Source of the DNA: Halosimplex carlsbadense 2-9-1
GTDB taxonomy: Archaea > Halobacteriota > Halobacteria > Halobacteriales > Haloarculaceae
Assembly (NCBI RefSeq): GCF_000337455.1
Contig: NZ_AOIU01000028.1
Coordinates: forward strand, 40,980 to 104,979
Length of the DNA stretch: 64,000 nt
Reading direction: 5' to 3'
The position numbers were made by a program, and so were the translations under genes. Every line of letters starts with the position of its first letter. Positions within the stretch are counted from its first letter, which is position 1. Positions 17,191 through 25,874 of the stretch are shown here, piece by piece. The notes under the pieces were generated by a model. The model had not been told where the DNA came from. It did no database searches and saw only the letters and a list, made by a program, of their open reading frames with translations.

Positions 17191-19230
17191 TCAGCGCCGT
17201 TGCCCCGACGGCCCCGCCGGCAGGACGGCGACGCTGTCGACCCGGAGCCCGTCGTCCTCCCCGACCGACTCGCCGGTCAGCAGGTCCGTCTCCCCCGCCG
17301 CGGCGTCGACCGCCACCGTCGCCGGGTCGGCGCCGAAGTTCAGGACGACCACGACGGCGGAGCGCTCCTCTTCGGCGGTCTCCATCGGGGCTTCGACCGC
17401 GCGCCGAAACGCGACCACGCGGTCGTCCCACCCCTCGCGGAGGTCGTAGTCGACCCGTTCGAGCGCCGCCGCGGTCGCCAGCGCGGGTTGCTCGCCCCGA
17501 AGCGCGGTCAGCCGACGGACGTGCTCGCGCAGCGACTCGTCGGCGTGGCCCCAGGCGAGGTCGTCGCGCTTGCCGCGCTGGCCGAACTCCTGGCCTGCGT
17601 AGACCATCGGCGCGCCGGGGAGCGTACAGAGCGCGCCCAGCGCCGCCTCCGCCGCGGGGCGTCCGCACTCGACGACGTAGCGCGTCTCGTCGTGGTTCTC
17701 GGCGTAGAGCATGAACCCGGCGTGGTCGGGAAAGCCCGAGCGGGCGCGGTCCTCGACGGCGTCCAGGACGGCCTCGGCGGGCTCGCCGTTGCCCACCCGC
17801 CGGAGCGCGGCGTAGGTGGTCGAGTCGAAGTGGACGTCGAACAGGCCCGCCTGGAAGTCGGGGATGTAGGGGATGGTCTCGTCGAGTAGGAGAAAGTCGG
17901 CGTCGCGGGCCTTCAGCCGGTCGTGGACCTCCCGCCAGAAGGCGTTGGGGACCGCCCACGCCATGTCGCAGCGGAAGCCGTCGACCAGCGGCGCCCACTC
18001 GTCGACCGCGTCGAGGAGGTGCCGGCGCACCGGGAGATGCGAGAAGTCGAAGTTGGCGATCAGCTCCCAGTCGAAGTACGTCTCCGGCTCGCCCGGGCCG
18101 CGCCACTCGTACCACTCGCGGTACTCGCTGTCCGGATCCGAGACCGCCGCCTGATAGTAGGGGTGGGCCCGCGCCGAGTGGTTACAGACCAGGTCGAACA
18201 GCACGCGCATGCCACGGTCGTGAGCGGCGTCGATCAGCCGCTCGTAGTCCTCGCGGGTCCCCAGGTCCGCCGCCAGCGAGAGGAAGTCCGTGACGTTGTA
18301 GCCGTGGGGGGCGTCGTCGTTCGCCAACACCGGCGTCAGCCACAGCGTGTCGACGCCCAGGCCCTCGATGTACTCCAACCGCTCGCGGATCGCGTCGAAG
18401 ACCTCGCCCTCCGCCGCGGCGTCGCTGCCCTGCCCGGGGAACGTCCGCACGTAGACCTCGTAGATGACCGAATCCTCGGCCCACGCCGGCGGGTCGTAGG
18501 GGCGGTGGACGGTGACCGTCCCGCCGTCGCGGCCGCTGTCGGTCGCGTCTCCTCGCTCGCACCCGATATCGACCGCGTCCGGGACGCTGTAGCCGTGGCG
18601 GCCGACGGCGACGGCGTGAACCCTCGCGCGGTCGGACAGAGCGTCGAGCGGGACGGTCAGCTCCCCGCCCGCGATCCGCACGTCCTCGCGGTCGATGTCG
18701 TCGCGGTCGTCGAGCAGGAACGCCACCTCCAGATCGGCGGCCGTCTCGACGCCCTCGGGGTGAGGTTGCGGGTCGGCCTCGACGACGACGGCGTCGTCCG
18801 TGACCGTCGCCGAGAGGGTGAGCCGCGGTCGGCCGCCCCCGTCGGGGTCGGCGGCCGCCTCGTCGGGCTCGTCCGTCCGTCCGGAGCCGTCGCCGGCGTC
18901 GCCGCTCGTGCCGGCGGCGGCCTCGTCGGCGGTCGTCTCCGTCGTGCCCGACTGGGGATAGGAGGGCGCCTCCGACGTGGGCGCGAGCCCGCCGGGGAAC
19001 GCGCGGACGGTCAGTTCGTGACGGCCGTCGGGCGCGTCGAGCGCGACGACGTAGCGACCCGGCTCGTCAGGGTGGAAGTACTCGACCGGGTCGTCGCCCA
19101 GCGCCGCCGCCGAGCCGGCGGGCGCGGCCGCGACCGTCCAGGCGTAGGTCGCCGTCGGATCCGGATCGCGCGGCGCGAGTTCGACCTCGTCGCCGACGGC
19201 CACGAACCGCGGCGGTCCCGGGTGGTGCAT
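17191..19230 (-). CDS. GH13 alpha-amylase / cyclomaltodextrinase-like enzyme
   Basis: This 679-residue enzyme hydrolyses alpha-1,4-glucans or maltodextrins. An N-terminal beta domain (about residues 1-235) is followed by the GH13 barrel. The nucleophile is D422 in GFRCDMAW, the acid/base is E451 in LLLDETIPY, and NHDE at 512-515 carries the third acidic residue. The segment FDLVCNHS gives the first conserved region. No secretion signal is seen, so it is likely cytoplasmic, and it is transcribed toward the glucoamylase gene with a gap of about 130 bases. A Gly/Asp/Glu-rich linker lies at about 100-135. Confidence 0.92.
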   Translation of the reverse strand: MHHPGPPRFVAVGDEVELAPRDPDPTATYAWTVAAAPAGSAAALGDDPVEYFHPDEPGRYVVALDAPDGRHELTVRAFPGGLAPTSEAPSYPQSGTTETTADEAAAGTSGDAGDGSGRTDEPDEAAADPDGGGRPRLTLSATVTDDAVVVEADPQPHPEGVETAADLEVAFLLDDRDDIDREDVRIAGGELTVPLDALSDRARVHAVAVGRHGYSVPDAVDIGCERGDATDSGRDGGTVTVHRPYDPPAWAEDSVIYEVYVRTFPGQGSDAAAEGEVFDAIRERLEYIEGLGVDTLWLTPVLANDDAPHGYNVTDFLSLAADLGTREDYERLIDAAHDRGMRVLFDLVCNHSARAHPYYQAAVSDPDSEYREWYEWRGPGEPETYFDWELIANFDFSHLPVRRHLLDAVDEWAPLVDGFRCDMAWAVPNAFWREVHDRLKARDADFLLLDETIPYIPDFQAGLFDVHFDSTTYAALRRVGNGEPAEAVLDAVEDRARSGFPDHAGFMLYAENHDETRYVVECGRPAAEAALGALCTLPGAPMVYAGQEFGQRGKRDDLAWGHADESLREHVRRLTALRGEQPALATAAALERVDYDLREGWDDRVVAFRRAVEAPMETAEEERSAVVVVLNFGADPATVAVDAAAGETDLLTGESVGEDDGLRVDSVAVLPAGPSGQRR

Positions 19231-19823
19231 GCCCCTATCTGCACGCCTCTGTGCCTTCGGGTTTGCGGTGTGCGCGATTCTGTCGCGTCCGTCGCGTCTG
19301 TGCCGAGCCGACAGTGAACAGGACTACTGTGCGAAACAGCAGGTGTCGAACGCCCTCGGCCCGCTCGCTAGCTGGAGTATCGACCGCTTTCCACGGAGAC
19401 AACAGGTGTTGAACGCCCTCGCCGCGCTCGCGGTCGGTGAGCGACATATCCTCGCGGCCTCCAGCCGCTTCGGATAGGGGTCGCTCAGCCGACTACCGGC
19501 GCGAGCGCGCCTCGCCCGTTCAGTCCACCAGGAACGGCACCGCGACAGCAGCCGCCCCGCACGGCAACCGCAGACGCCCACGAACCTCCCCAGCCGATTG
19601 CGCTTCTCGGCCTGCGGCCTGCGATGACTCATCCCTCGCGCGACTGTTTCGAGCGGCCCGCCAGGAGGCGGGCACGCTCGACAGCGCACGCCCACCGCAC
19701 CGCTACCACAGTTCGCACCGGTACCGCCGACCGTACCCGTCCACGCAACTATCGCCACCGTACCGAGCGCCGAGTTCCGCACTGACGCGAACAGTTAAGT
19801 CGCTCTCGGCCGGCGGTCGAGAC
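19231..19823. other. 593-base intergenic region with dispersed repeat copy A
   Basis: This long gap lies between the divergent amylase and a small hypothetical gene. Most of it is occupied by copy A of a dispersed repeat (listed separately). The rest upstream of 19824 must hold the promoter of the small gene. I see no convincing coding frame; the frames present are Arg- and Pro-rich and run antisense to each other. Confidence 0.6.
19436..19650 (-). repeat. dispersed intergenic repeat, copy A
   Basis: Read on the minus strand, this stretch matches the plus-strand stretch at about 34228-34440. An 18-base block (cgcaatcggctggggagg; 19585-19602 here, 34258-34275 there) is identical. The order of the other blocks is the same: ggactgaa-ggcgag-cgctcgcg, a small hairpin gtcg-N6-cgac, then tatgtcgctca-cgaccgcgagcg. 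Similarity probably extends further towards 19330, where gctagcgagcggg also matches copy B. It is not coding. It may be a mobile or structured element of this genome. Confidence 0.65.
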
Positions 19824-20159
19824 ATGAGCGGGACGAACGCGGACGGGCCGGTCGCGGTCGATGTCGATATCGAGGACGGGCGGACGACTATCGAGGTGAC
19901 GGGCCAGCGCCGGGTGGCGACCGTCGTCCGCTCGGAATCGGGCGAGCGGATCTACCTCCCGCCCGAACCTGCCGAGGACGACGGCGAGGCGACGCCGTAC
20001 CGCCCGACCGGTGGGGACAACCCCTACGAGGGTATCGCCGACGACAGCCCGTACGGGTCGAGCCGACGCACGCCGGCGACGCTGGGGCGGTCACCGACCG
20101 CGGACGGGTTCCGCATCGTCCACCCGGAGCCGGTGACGGACGTGCGGCTGTTGCGCTGA
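19824..20159 (+). CDS. conserved haloarchaeal protein of unknown function
   Basis: This is a 111-residue soluble protein with no recognised domain. The N-terminal half (VAVDVDIEDGRTTIEVTGQR) looks like a small beta-rich unit, and the C-terminal half is Pro/Ser/Tyr-rich and probably disordered. ATG 19824 is favoured because the frame upstream crosses the dispersed repeat. It converges on the glycosyltransferase gene, 30 bases from stop to stop. Confidence 0.65.
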   Translation: MSGTNADGPVAVDVDIEDGRTTIEVTGQRRVATVVRSESGERIYLPPEPAEDDGEATPYRPTGGDNPYEGIADDSPYGSSRRTPATLGRSPTADGFRIVHPEPVTDVRLLR

Positions 20160-20189
20160 GCGACGCGGGCGTTCGACCGCGGACCGACC

Positions 20190-21242
20190 TCACTCTCCCA
20201 GAATCTCCTCGTAGAAGGCGACGTGTTCGTCGGCGACCGTCTCCCAGGTGCGTTCCTCGTACTCCAGCGGCGTGTCGGCGGCCAGCGCCTCGTCGATGCC
20301 GTCGGCGATGGAGTCGGAGTCGGTCTCGACTTCGACGACGCAGTCGTCGGGCAGGACCTCCGCCGCCCCGGACTCGCTGGCGACGACGCGGGTGCCGACC
20401 GACAGCGCCTCGACGATGGTGATCCCGAACGGCTCGGCCAGCGACGGCGAGACGAACAGATCCGCCGACGCGTAGTAGTCGCCCAGCTCTGACTCGGGGA
20501 CGTAGCCGACGAACTCCACCTGATCGTTCAGGTCGAGCAGGTCGACGAACTCCTTCAGCTCGCCGGTGAGGTGACCAGTGCCGCCGAGGACGAGCGTCGC
20601 GTCCGGGCGACGGAGTTTCGAGAGCGCGTAGACGAGGTGGGAGATGCCCTTCTGGTCGGTGTGGCGGCCGACGAAAAAGAGCATGGGGCCGTCGATATCG
20701 AGTTCCGCCTTCAGGTCGCGGCCGGTGGGCTCGACTGACGAGAAGCCGTTGTGGATGACGCGGGCGTCGCCGCCGTACTCGTGGAGGATGTTCCGGCGAA
20801 CCAGGTCACTGACGGCGATAAGCTCGTCGGCGCGGTCGACGATCCGCTGTTCGGTCTCGACCTCGCGGTCCGGCGGCTGGCGGTTCCGATCGGTCGTCAG
20901 CGAGTGGAACGTCGTCACCCACTCGGCGTCGTGAGTGGCCTGGGCGCGCGAGCCGGGGCCGTACCCGAACCAGTCGTGGGTGTGGACGATGTCGGCGTCG
21001 GCCGCGTGTTCGACGAACGCGCCGGCGAGCCGATTGATCCGCGTGCTCACGTCGCCGTCGCCGGTCGGGACGCCGTGGATGTTCTCGCGATCCTCGGGCG
21101 CGTACTCCGCCGGGAGAACGAGTTCGACCGCGATATCGTCACGTGTGTCGAATCTGTCGACGAGTTCGCCGACCGCGGTGTCGAGGCCGCCGCTGACGTT
21201 CGGCGGGAACCCCCACCCGAGCATGAGAACGCGTGGTACCAT
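20190..21242 (-). CDS. GT4 family glycosyltransferase (glycogen-synthase-like)
   Basis: This 350-residue GT-B fold enzyme transfers a sugar from a nucleotide donor. The N-terminal lobe begins MLGWGFPPNVSGG, and DIVHTHDWFGYGPG is typical of starch/glycogen synthases and related GT4 enzymes. The C-terminal lobe has FFVGRHTDQKG and the donor-binding motif EPFGITIVEALSVG. Its place beside a GH77 enzyme and upstream of GH13 and GH15 genes suggests a role in alpha-glucan synthesis, but this is inference; it could build a surface glycan. I chose ATG 21242, just before the first beta strand. Confidence 0.86.
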   Translation of the reverse strand: MVPRVLMLGWGFPPNVSGGLDTAVGELVDRFDTRDDIAVELVLPAEYAPEDRENIHGVPTGDGDVSTRINRLAGAFVEHAADADIVHTHDWFGYGPGSRAQATHDAEWVTTFHSLTTDRNRQPPDREVETEQRIVDRADELIAVSDLVRRNILHEYGGDARVIHNGFSSVEPTGRDLKAELDIDGPMLFFVGRHTDQKGISHLVYALSKLRRPDATLVLGGTGHLTGELKEFVDLLDLNDQVEFVGYVPESELGDYYASADLFVSPSLAEPFGITIVEALSVGTRVVASESGAAEVLPDDCVVEVETDSDSIADGIDEALAADTPLEYEERTWETVADEHVAFYEEILGE

Positions 21243-21347
21243 CTGCCAGTCAATTCGCGTTACCCCCACTTTACCGATTCGGCCGAGACGACGCCACTCG
21301 CGCCGACACGTTGGTCTATCGACTCGTTGTTCCGACCGCGAAGCCGG

Positions 21348-21470
21348 TCACTCGTCGGGGGAGGCGCCGCAACCGACACAGACGTACGCGCTGTTCGACT
21401 TCACGACCGGGGAATCACAGGACGTGCAGTTCAGTCGCTCGTTCCGAGCCTGTCGGGGGTATCGACTCAT
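21348..21470 (-). CDS. 40-residue zinc-ribbon microprotein
   Basis: This short gene starts at ATG 21470 and ends at TGA 21348. The protein has two CxxC knuckles (CTSC at about 15-18 and CVGC at 31-34) separated by 12 residues, with a basic N-terminus (MSRYPRQARNE). Such zinc-finger microproteins are abundant in haloarchaea, where some affect surface and swarming behaviour, but this one has no known role. It is divergent from malQ and shares an AT-rich control region with it. Confidence 0.7.
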   Translation of the reverse strand: MSRYPRQARNERLNCTSCDSPVVKSNSAYVCVGCGASPDE

Positions 21471-21478
21471 GTTCAGCA

Positions 21479-21563
21479 ATATGGGTAGCAATCTAATAAA
21501 ACTTCACTCTGATCTCCAAAATTGCCTATCTATTGGTAAATATGGGAAAATATCTACCCATAT
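21479..21563. promoter_or_regulatory. AT-rich operator-like region between a zinc-ribbon gene and malQ
   Basis: The 10-base arms atatgggtag (21479-21488) and ctacccatat (21554-21563) are perfect inverted repeats. A further atatggg at 21540-21546 forms a short hairpin with the right arm. The patch is strikingly A/T-rich for this chromosome and lies between divergent genes. I infer a binding site for a regulator of one or both genes; the regulator is unknown, and it does not match the usual TrmB half-sites. Confidence 0.5.
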
Positions 21564-21653
21564 GTTGGGAACGTATGCCTCCGTATCGATAGGGAGACCG
21601 AGGCGCAGGCGGGGACCCAGAGTTTGAAATCGTCCCGGGGTCAAGGCGAGGCC

Positions 21654-23144
21654 ATGCAACAGCAACGCCGGAGCGGCGTGTTCCTGCACCTCACCTCGCT
21701 GCCGGGTCCCCACGGGGTGGGCGACCTCGGCGCGGGGGCGCGGGCGTTCCTCGACTTCCTCGACCGGGCCGACCAGTCGCTGTGGCAGTTCTGTCCGGTC
21801 GGGCCGACCTCGGCCGCCTACGGTCACTCCCCCTACGGCTCCTCGTCGGCGTTCGCCGGCAACCCGCTCCTGGTCGACCTGACCGCCCTCGCAGACCGGG
21901 GGTATCTCGACGCGTCCGACCTCGACGGCCCCGAGGACACCGACGCCGCGAGCGTCAACTACGAGGTCGTCGCGCCGTACAAGCGCGACCGATTGCGAGC
22001 GGCCTACGAGACGTTCGCCGCGGAGGCCTCGGAGAGCGAGCGGGCGGAGTTCGCGGCGTTCCGCGAGCGCGAGTCGGCGTGGCTGGACGACTACGCGCTG
22101 TACGCGGCGCTGAAGGACGCCCACGGCGACGCGGCGTGGACCGACTGGCCCGCGGACCTGGTTCGGCGCGACGCCGACGCGCTTTCGGCCGCGCGAGAGA
22201 CTCACGCCGAGGCCGTCGAGTACCACGCGTTCGTCCAGTGGGTCTTCGACGCCCAGTGGCGCGAGCTGCGCGCCGCGGCCGCCGAGCGGGGGATCGAACT
22301 CGTCGGCGACCTCCCCATCTACGTCGCGCTCGATTCGGCGGACGTGTGGGCCACCCAGGACGCCTTCGAATTGGACGAGGACGGCCGCCCGACGGCCGTC
22401 GCCGGCGTCCCGCCGAACCCGGGCGACGACGGCCAGCGCTGGGGCAACCCCGTCTACGACTGGGACCGCCTGCGCGAGACCGACTACGAGTGGTGGCGGG
22501 CCCGCCTCTCCCGGCTGCTCGACCTCGTCGACGTGGCCCGCATCGACCACTTCAAAGCGTTCGACGAGTACTGGGCGATCCCCGCCGAGGCCGACGACCC
22601 CGCCGCCGGCGAGTGGCGACCCGGCCCGGCCGACGACTTCTTCGAGGCGGTGCGCGAGCACCTGGGCGGGTTGCCGTTCGTCGTCGAGGACCTGGGCTTT
22701 CTCGACGAGAGCATGGTCGCCCTGCGGGACCGCTTCGAGTTCCCGGGGATGCGGGTGCCCCACTACGCCGACTGGTGCGCCGAGACCGACCGGTACAAGC
22801 CGGCGACCTACCCCCGCCAGGCCGTCGGCTACACCTCGACCCACGACACCGACACCGCCGTCGGCTGGTACGAGTCGCTGTCCGACGAGCAACGGGACTG
22901 TCTGCACTACGCGCTGGCGACCGACGGCGAGCGGATCGCCTGGGACCTGATCGAGGCCGTCTGGGACTCCGAGGCGGCGCTGGCGCTGACGACGGTTCCC
23001 GACCTGCTCGAACTCGGGAGCGAGGCGCGGTTCAACGTCCCCGGCACCGCCGAGGGCAACTGGCGCTGGCGGGTCACCGCCGACCGGCTCGACCCCGCGG
23101 TGGCCGACGAACTCGCGGGCGTCACCGCGGCGACGCTACGGTGA
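21654..23144 (+). CDS. malQ: 4-alpha-glucanotransferase (amylomaltase, GH77)
   Basis: This 496-residue enzyme transfers alpha-1,4-glucan segments between maltodextrins and releases glucose. The start MQQQRRSGVFLHLTSLPGP is the family signature. The catalytic nucleophile lies in RIDHFKAFDEYWAIP, the acid/base glutamate in VVEDLGFLDESM, and the third aspartate in YTSTHDTDTAVGW. The length matches bacterial-type MalQ. ATG 21654 directly precedes the domain. With the GH15, GH13 and GT4 genes it forms a cytoplasmic alpha-glucan turnover set. The intergenic AT-rich palindromes may control it. Confidence 0.95.
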   Translation: MQQQRRSGVFLHLTSLPGPHGVGDLGAGARAFLDFLDRADQSLWQFCPVGPTSAAYGHSPYGSSSAFAGNPLLVDLTALADRGYLDASDLDGPEDTDAASVNYEVVAPYKRDRLRAAYETFAAEASESERAEFAAFRERESAWLDDYALYAALKDAHGDAAWTDWPADLVRRDADALSAARETHAEAVEYHAFVQWVFDAQWRELRAAAAERGIELVGDLPIYVALDSADVWATQDAFELDEDGRPTAVAGVPPNPGDDGQRWGNPVYDWDRLRETDYEWWRARLSRLLDLVDVARIDHFKAFDEYWAIPAEADDPAAGEWRPGPADDFFEAVREHLGGLPFVVEDLGFLDESMVALRDRFEFPGMRVPHYADWCAETDRYKPATYPRQAVGYTSTHDTDTAVGWYESLSDEQRDCLHYALATDGERIAWDLIEAVWDSEAALALTTVPDLLELGSEARFNVPGTAEGNWRWRVTADRLDPAVADELAGVTAATLR

Positions 23145-23210
23145 CTCTGTGGTAAATGAGATGATACGACTATCCTCTGGGGGCGAACCGCCACCGCACC
23201 GCTCCCGTAG

Positions 23211-23219
23211 GCTTATATC
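23211..23219 (+). promoter_or_regulatory. TATA-like promoter of the aldo/keto reductase gene
   Basis: The box gcttatatc lies about 22-30 bases before ATG 23241. This spacing suits a leaderless archaeal transcript. Confidence 0.55.
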
Positions 23220-23240
23220 GACCCACTCCTCGGGTAGCGC

Positions 23241-24041
23241 ATGAACACGCTGGCGCCGATTGGGCTCGGGACGCCCACCGACGACGACCAGTGCCGGCGG
23301 TCGGTCGCCGCGGCGCTGGACGCCGGGTACCGGTTCGTCGACACCGCACAGATGTACGGCAACGAACGCGCAGTCGGCCGCGGGCTCCGCGAGAGCGATG
23401 TGGCCCGCGAGTCGGTCGTCGTCGCGAGCAAGCTCGCCCCGGAGAACCTCGCGCCCGACGCCGTCCGGGCCGCTACCGAAGAGAGCCTCGATCGGCTGGG
23501 ACTCGACCGGCTGGACCTGCTGTACGTCCACTGGCCGCGCGGGGAGTACGACCCCGAGCGCACGCTGCCGGCGATGGAGCGGCTGCGAGACGCGGGGCTG
23601 GTCGACGAACTCGGCGTCTCGAACTTCTCCGCCGAACTGCTCGACGAGGCGCGGTCGGTCCTCGACGCGCCGCTCGCGGCCCACCAGATCGAGTGCCACC
23701 CGCTGTGCCCGCAGGTCGAGCTGCGCGCCGACGCCGCCAGACACGACCACACCGTCGTCGCCTACTCGCCGCTCGGGCGGGGCGCGCTCGTCGGCCACCC
23801 GGCGCTCGAACCGATCGCCGACGACGTGAACGCGACCGTCCCGGCGGTCGTGATCGCCTGGCTGCGCGAGAAAGGCGTCGTTCCGATCCCAAAGAGCACG
23901 TCGCGGACCCACATCGCCGCGAATCGCGACGCGCTCGAACTGGACCTGCCCGCCTCGGCCGTCGACCGCATCGACGCCGTCGACGAGCGCTACCGGACCG
24001 TCGACCCCGACTACGCCGTCTGGAACGACGGCCCCGCCTAG
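23241..24041 (+). CDS. aldo/keto reductase
   Basis: This is a 266-residue NAD(P)H-dependent oxidoreductase of the AKR superfamily with a TIM barrel. The catalytic tetrad is visible: D34 and Y39 in FVDTAQMYGNE, K64 in VVVASKLAPEN, and H97 in LLYVHWPRGE. The cofactor-binding segment VIPKST appears as VPIPKSTSRTH near residue 215. It is most like the small 2,5-diketogluconate-reductase type; the substrate is unknown. It is followed closely on the same strand by an SDR gene. Confidence 0.92.
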   Translation: MNTLAPIGLGTPTDDDQCRRSVAAALDAGYRFVDTAQMYGNERAVGRGLRESDVARESVVVASKLAPENLAPDAVRAATEESLDRLGLDRLDLLYVHWPRGEYDPERTLPAMERLRDAGLVDELGVSNFSAELLDEARSVLDAPLAAHQIECHPLCPQVELRADAARHDHTVVAYSPLGRGALVGHPALEPIADDVNATVPAVVIAWLREKGVVPIPKSTSRTHIAANRDALELDLPASAVDRIDAVDERYRTVDPDYAVWNDGPA

Positions 24042-24113
24042 AGCGTCCGGTCGGAACGGGGAGAGACCCACCGCGGAGCGAAGCTATACGGTCGCCGCGG
24101 CGAACGCCCGGAC

Positions 24114-24812
24114 ATGGACCCGACGCTTCACGACTCGCTGGACGGACAGGTCGCGCTCGTCACCGGCGGCAACCGCGGTATCGGTCGCGAGACCGTCCGC
24201 GGACTGCTCGACCACGGCGCGACCGTGTTCGCAGGCGTCCGCGACCCCGACGCCGACGTGCCCGAGGGCGCCACGCCGGTCGAACTGGACCTGACCGAGG
24301 AGGCGACGTTGACCGCCGCCGTCGACGAGGTCACCGCGACGGCCGGCGGCCTCGACGTGCTGGTCAACAACGCCGGCGTGGGCGGGACCGGATCGGGCGT
24401 AACCGACCTCGACACCGAGGCGTTCGACGAGGTGCTCGACGTGAACCTCCGCGGCGCGACGCTGCTGGCGCGGGCGGCGGTCCCCCACCTGCTCGACGCC
24501 GGTGGCGGCCGCGTCGTCAACCTCTCCTCGGGCGTCGGTGTACTCTCCGACCCCATCGAAGACGAGATGCCGGCCTACCGGATCTCGAAAGCGGGTCTCA
24601 ACGCCCTGACCGTCTCGCTGGACCGAACCTACGGCTCCGAGGGGTTGATCGCCAACTCCGCCGACCCCGGGTGGGTCGCGACGGAGCTGGGCGGTCCCGA
24701 GGCGCCCCGCGACCCGGCGACAGGCGCCGAGACGCCCGTCTGGCTCGCCCGGTTCGCTCCGGGGTCCCCGTCCGGACTGTTCTGGAAGGACCGCGAGGTC
24801 ATCGAGTACTGA
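24114..24812 (+). CDS. short-chain dehydrogenase/reductase
   Basis: This is a 232-residue classical SDR. The cofactor loop TGGNRGIG is at residues 17-24, NNAGVG follows strand 4, the catalytic serine lies in VVNLSSGVG, and Y155/K159 form the YxxxK pair in YRISK. The substrate is unknown. It lies 72 bases downstream of the aldo/keto reductase gene on the same strand, so they may be co-transcribed. Confidence 0.92.
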   Translation: MDPTLHDSLDGQVALVTGGNRGIGRETVRGLLDHGATVFAGVRDPDADVPEGATPVELDLTEEATLTAAVDEVTATAGGLDVLVNNAGVGGTGSGVTDLDTEAFDEVLDVNLRGATLLARAAVPHLLDAGGGRVVNLSSGVGVLSDPIEDEMPAYRISKAGLNALTVSLDRTYGSEGLIANSADPGWVATELGGPEAPRDPATGAETPVWLARFAPGSPSGLFWKDREVIEY

Positions 24813-24857
24813 TCCGGGGCCCGCCACTACCGGCGCGCTCGATCGGTGGGGCGGCGT

Positions 24858-25163
24858 TCAGTCGGCGAACGACCCGTCGCTCGCGTCCGTACGGCCCGAC
24901 GTGGCGGTCCCGACTGCGGTCGCCGCGGACGCGACCGGTTCGGCGGTCACGGCGTCCGGCCCGTCGACCGTGATCTCGTACCCGCAGTACTCGAAGCCGA
25001 CCGTCACGACCGCTCGATCGCCCGTCGGCGGCCGAAACAGATCGTTCAGCGCCTCCGGATCGACGGCGTCGGACAGCGGCGGCAGGTCGATCGGGTCGAT
25101 TCGTTCTGCGGCGGCGACTGTCTCGAGGACCGAAAGTACGGCCGTACTGCGATCGGCTTCCAT
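24858..25163 (-). CDS. HalOD1 domain protein
   Basis: This 101-residue protein matches the haloarchaeal output domain HalOD1. The region LETVAAAERIDPIDLPPLSD with VDPEALNDLF, and the strand pair VTVGFEYCGYEITVDG, are typical. HalOD1 is predicted to be a sensing or output module, but its biochemical role is unknown. The acidic Ala/Thr/Ser-rich tail is probably disordered. The protein stands alone, convergent with the SDR gene. Confidence 0.8.
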   Translation of the reverse strand: MEADRSTAVLSVLETVAAAERIDPIDLPPLSDAVDPEALNDLFRPPTGDRAVVTVGFEYCGYEITVDGPDAVTAEPVASAATAVGTATSGRTDASDGSFAD

Positions 25164-25500
25164 AGACGGGTGATTCCGATCCGACGTGATAACGCTGCTT
25201 GCGAGGTCACTGCGGCGCCCGAACGGATAGCGTCCGGACGCGTGCGCGCTCCGTATCGACCGGTTCCGAACTGGGTACGGTCGCTCGCCGGTGTGGGGCC
25301 GCCGCTACCGATCGATCGTCAGTGTAGGACCGCTACCGGCCGATCGTCAGTGTAGGACCGCAACCCGTCGATCGTCGATGTAGGGCCGCTACTACCGGTC
25401 GCTGTGGTGATTTCAGACGTGACCGGATCAGCGGCGTGGCTAGGGCTGCCGACGGCGGGACACGGGGTCGCCGCTACGGCGCGGTCGCACTCGAAGAGAA
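25164..25500. other. 337-base intergenic region with a tandem repeat
   Basis: This gap between the HalOD1 gene and the aIF-1A gene holds a three-unit tandem repeat (25313-25396, listed separately). The remainder shows no coding frame with protein-like composition. Confidence 0.6.
25313..25396. repeat. 28-base tandem repeat, three units
   Basis: Three adjacent 28-base units begin cgatcgtc at 25313, 25341 and 25369. The first two are nearly identical over cgatcgtcagtgtaggaccg; the third has drifted (cgatcgtcgatgtagggccg). It lies downstream of the aIF-1A gene stop. Confidence 0.85.
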
Positions 25501-25791
25501 TCAGTCGATGTGGCCTTCGTCGCGGAGCTGCTCGGCGTCCTGCTCGGAGTAGCGCCACTCGATGTTGGCCTTTTCGTCCTGCCAGTCCCACGGCTCGACG
25601 AGGACGACGTCGCCCTCGCTGATCCAGGTCCGGTACTTCATGCGGCCGGGGATCCGACCCATGCGGTCGACGCCGTCCTCGCACTGGACGCGGACGTGGT
25701 TCCCGCCGTTGTGCTGTGTTACCACCGCGAACAGTTCGTCGTTCGAGGGCATTCGGAGGTTCCGACGCCCGCTGTTGTCGCTCTCGCTCAC
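25501..25791 (-). CDS. eif1A: translation initiation factor aIF-1A
   Basis: aIF-1A binds the small ribosomal subunit near the A site and supports initiator tRNA placement. The 96-residue protein has the S1-like OB fold (residues of about 20-80) with [22 protein letters not shown] and [13 protein letters not shown], both family signatures. The start is GTG 25791, a leaderless position 24 bases from a tttaaa box at 25815-25820. The acidic C-terminal tail is as in other haloarchaeal members. Confidence 0.96.
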   Translation of the reverse strand: MSESDNSGRRNLRMPSNDELFAVVTQHNGGNHVRVQCEDGVDRMGRIPGRMKYRTWISEGDVVLVEPWDWQDEKANIEWRYSEQDAEQLRDEGHID

Positions 25792-25814
25792 AGGATAGAT
25801 ACGAGCCCGACACG

Positions 25815-25820
25815 TTTAAA
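25815..25820 (-). promoter_or_regulatory. TATA box of the aIF-1A gene
   Basis: The hexamer tttaaa is centred about 26 bases upstream of the GTG start at 25791, so transcription would start at or next to the start codon. Confidence 0.6.
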
Positions 25821-25874
25821 TCACCTGAGTCTCGCGGTACCACGACTCACGCGGGGCCGCCCGACGGCGTCGGA

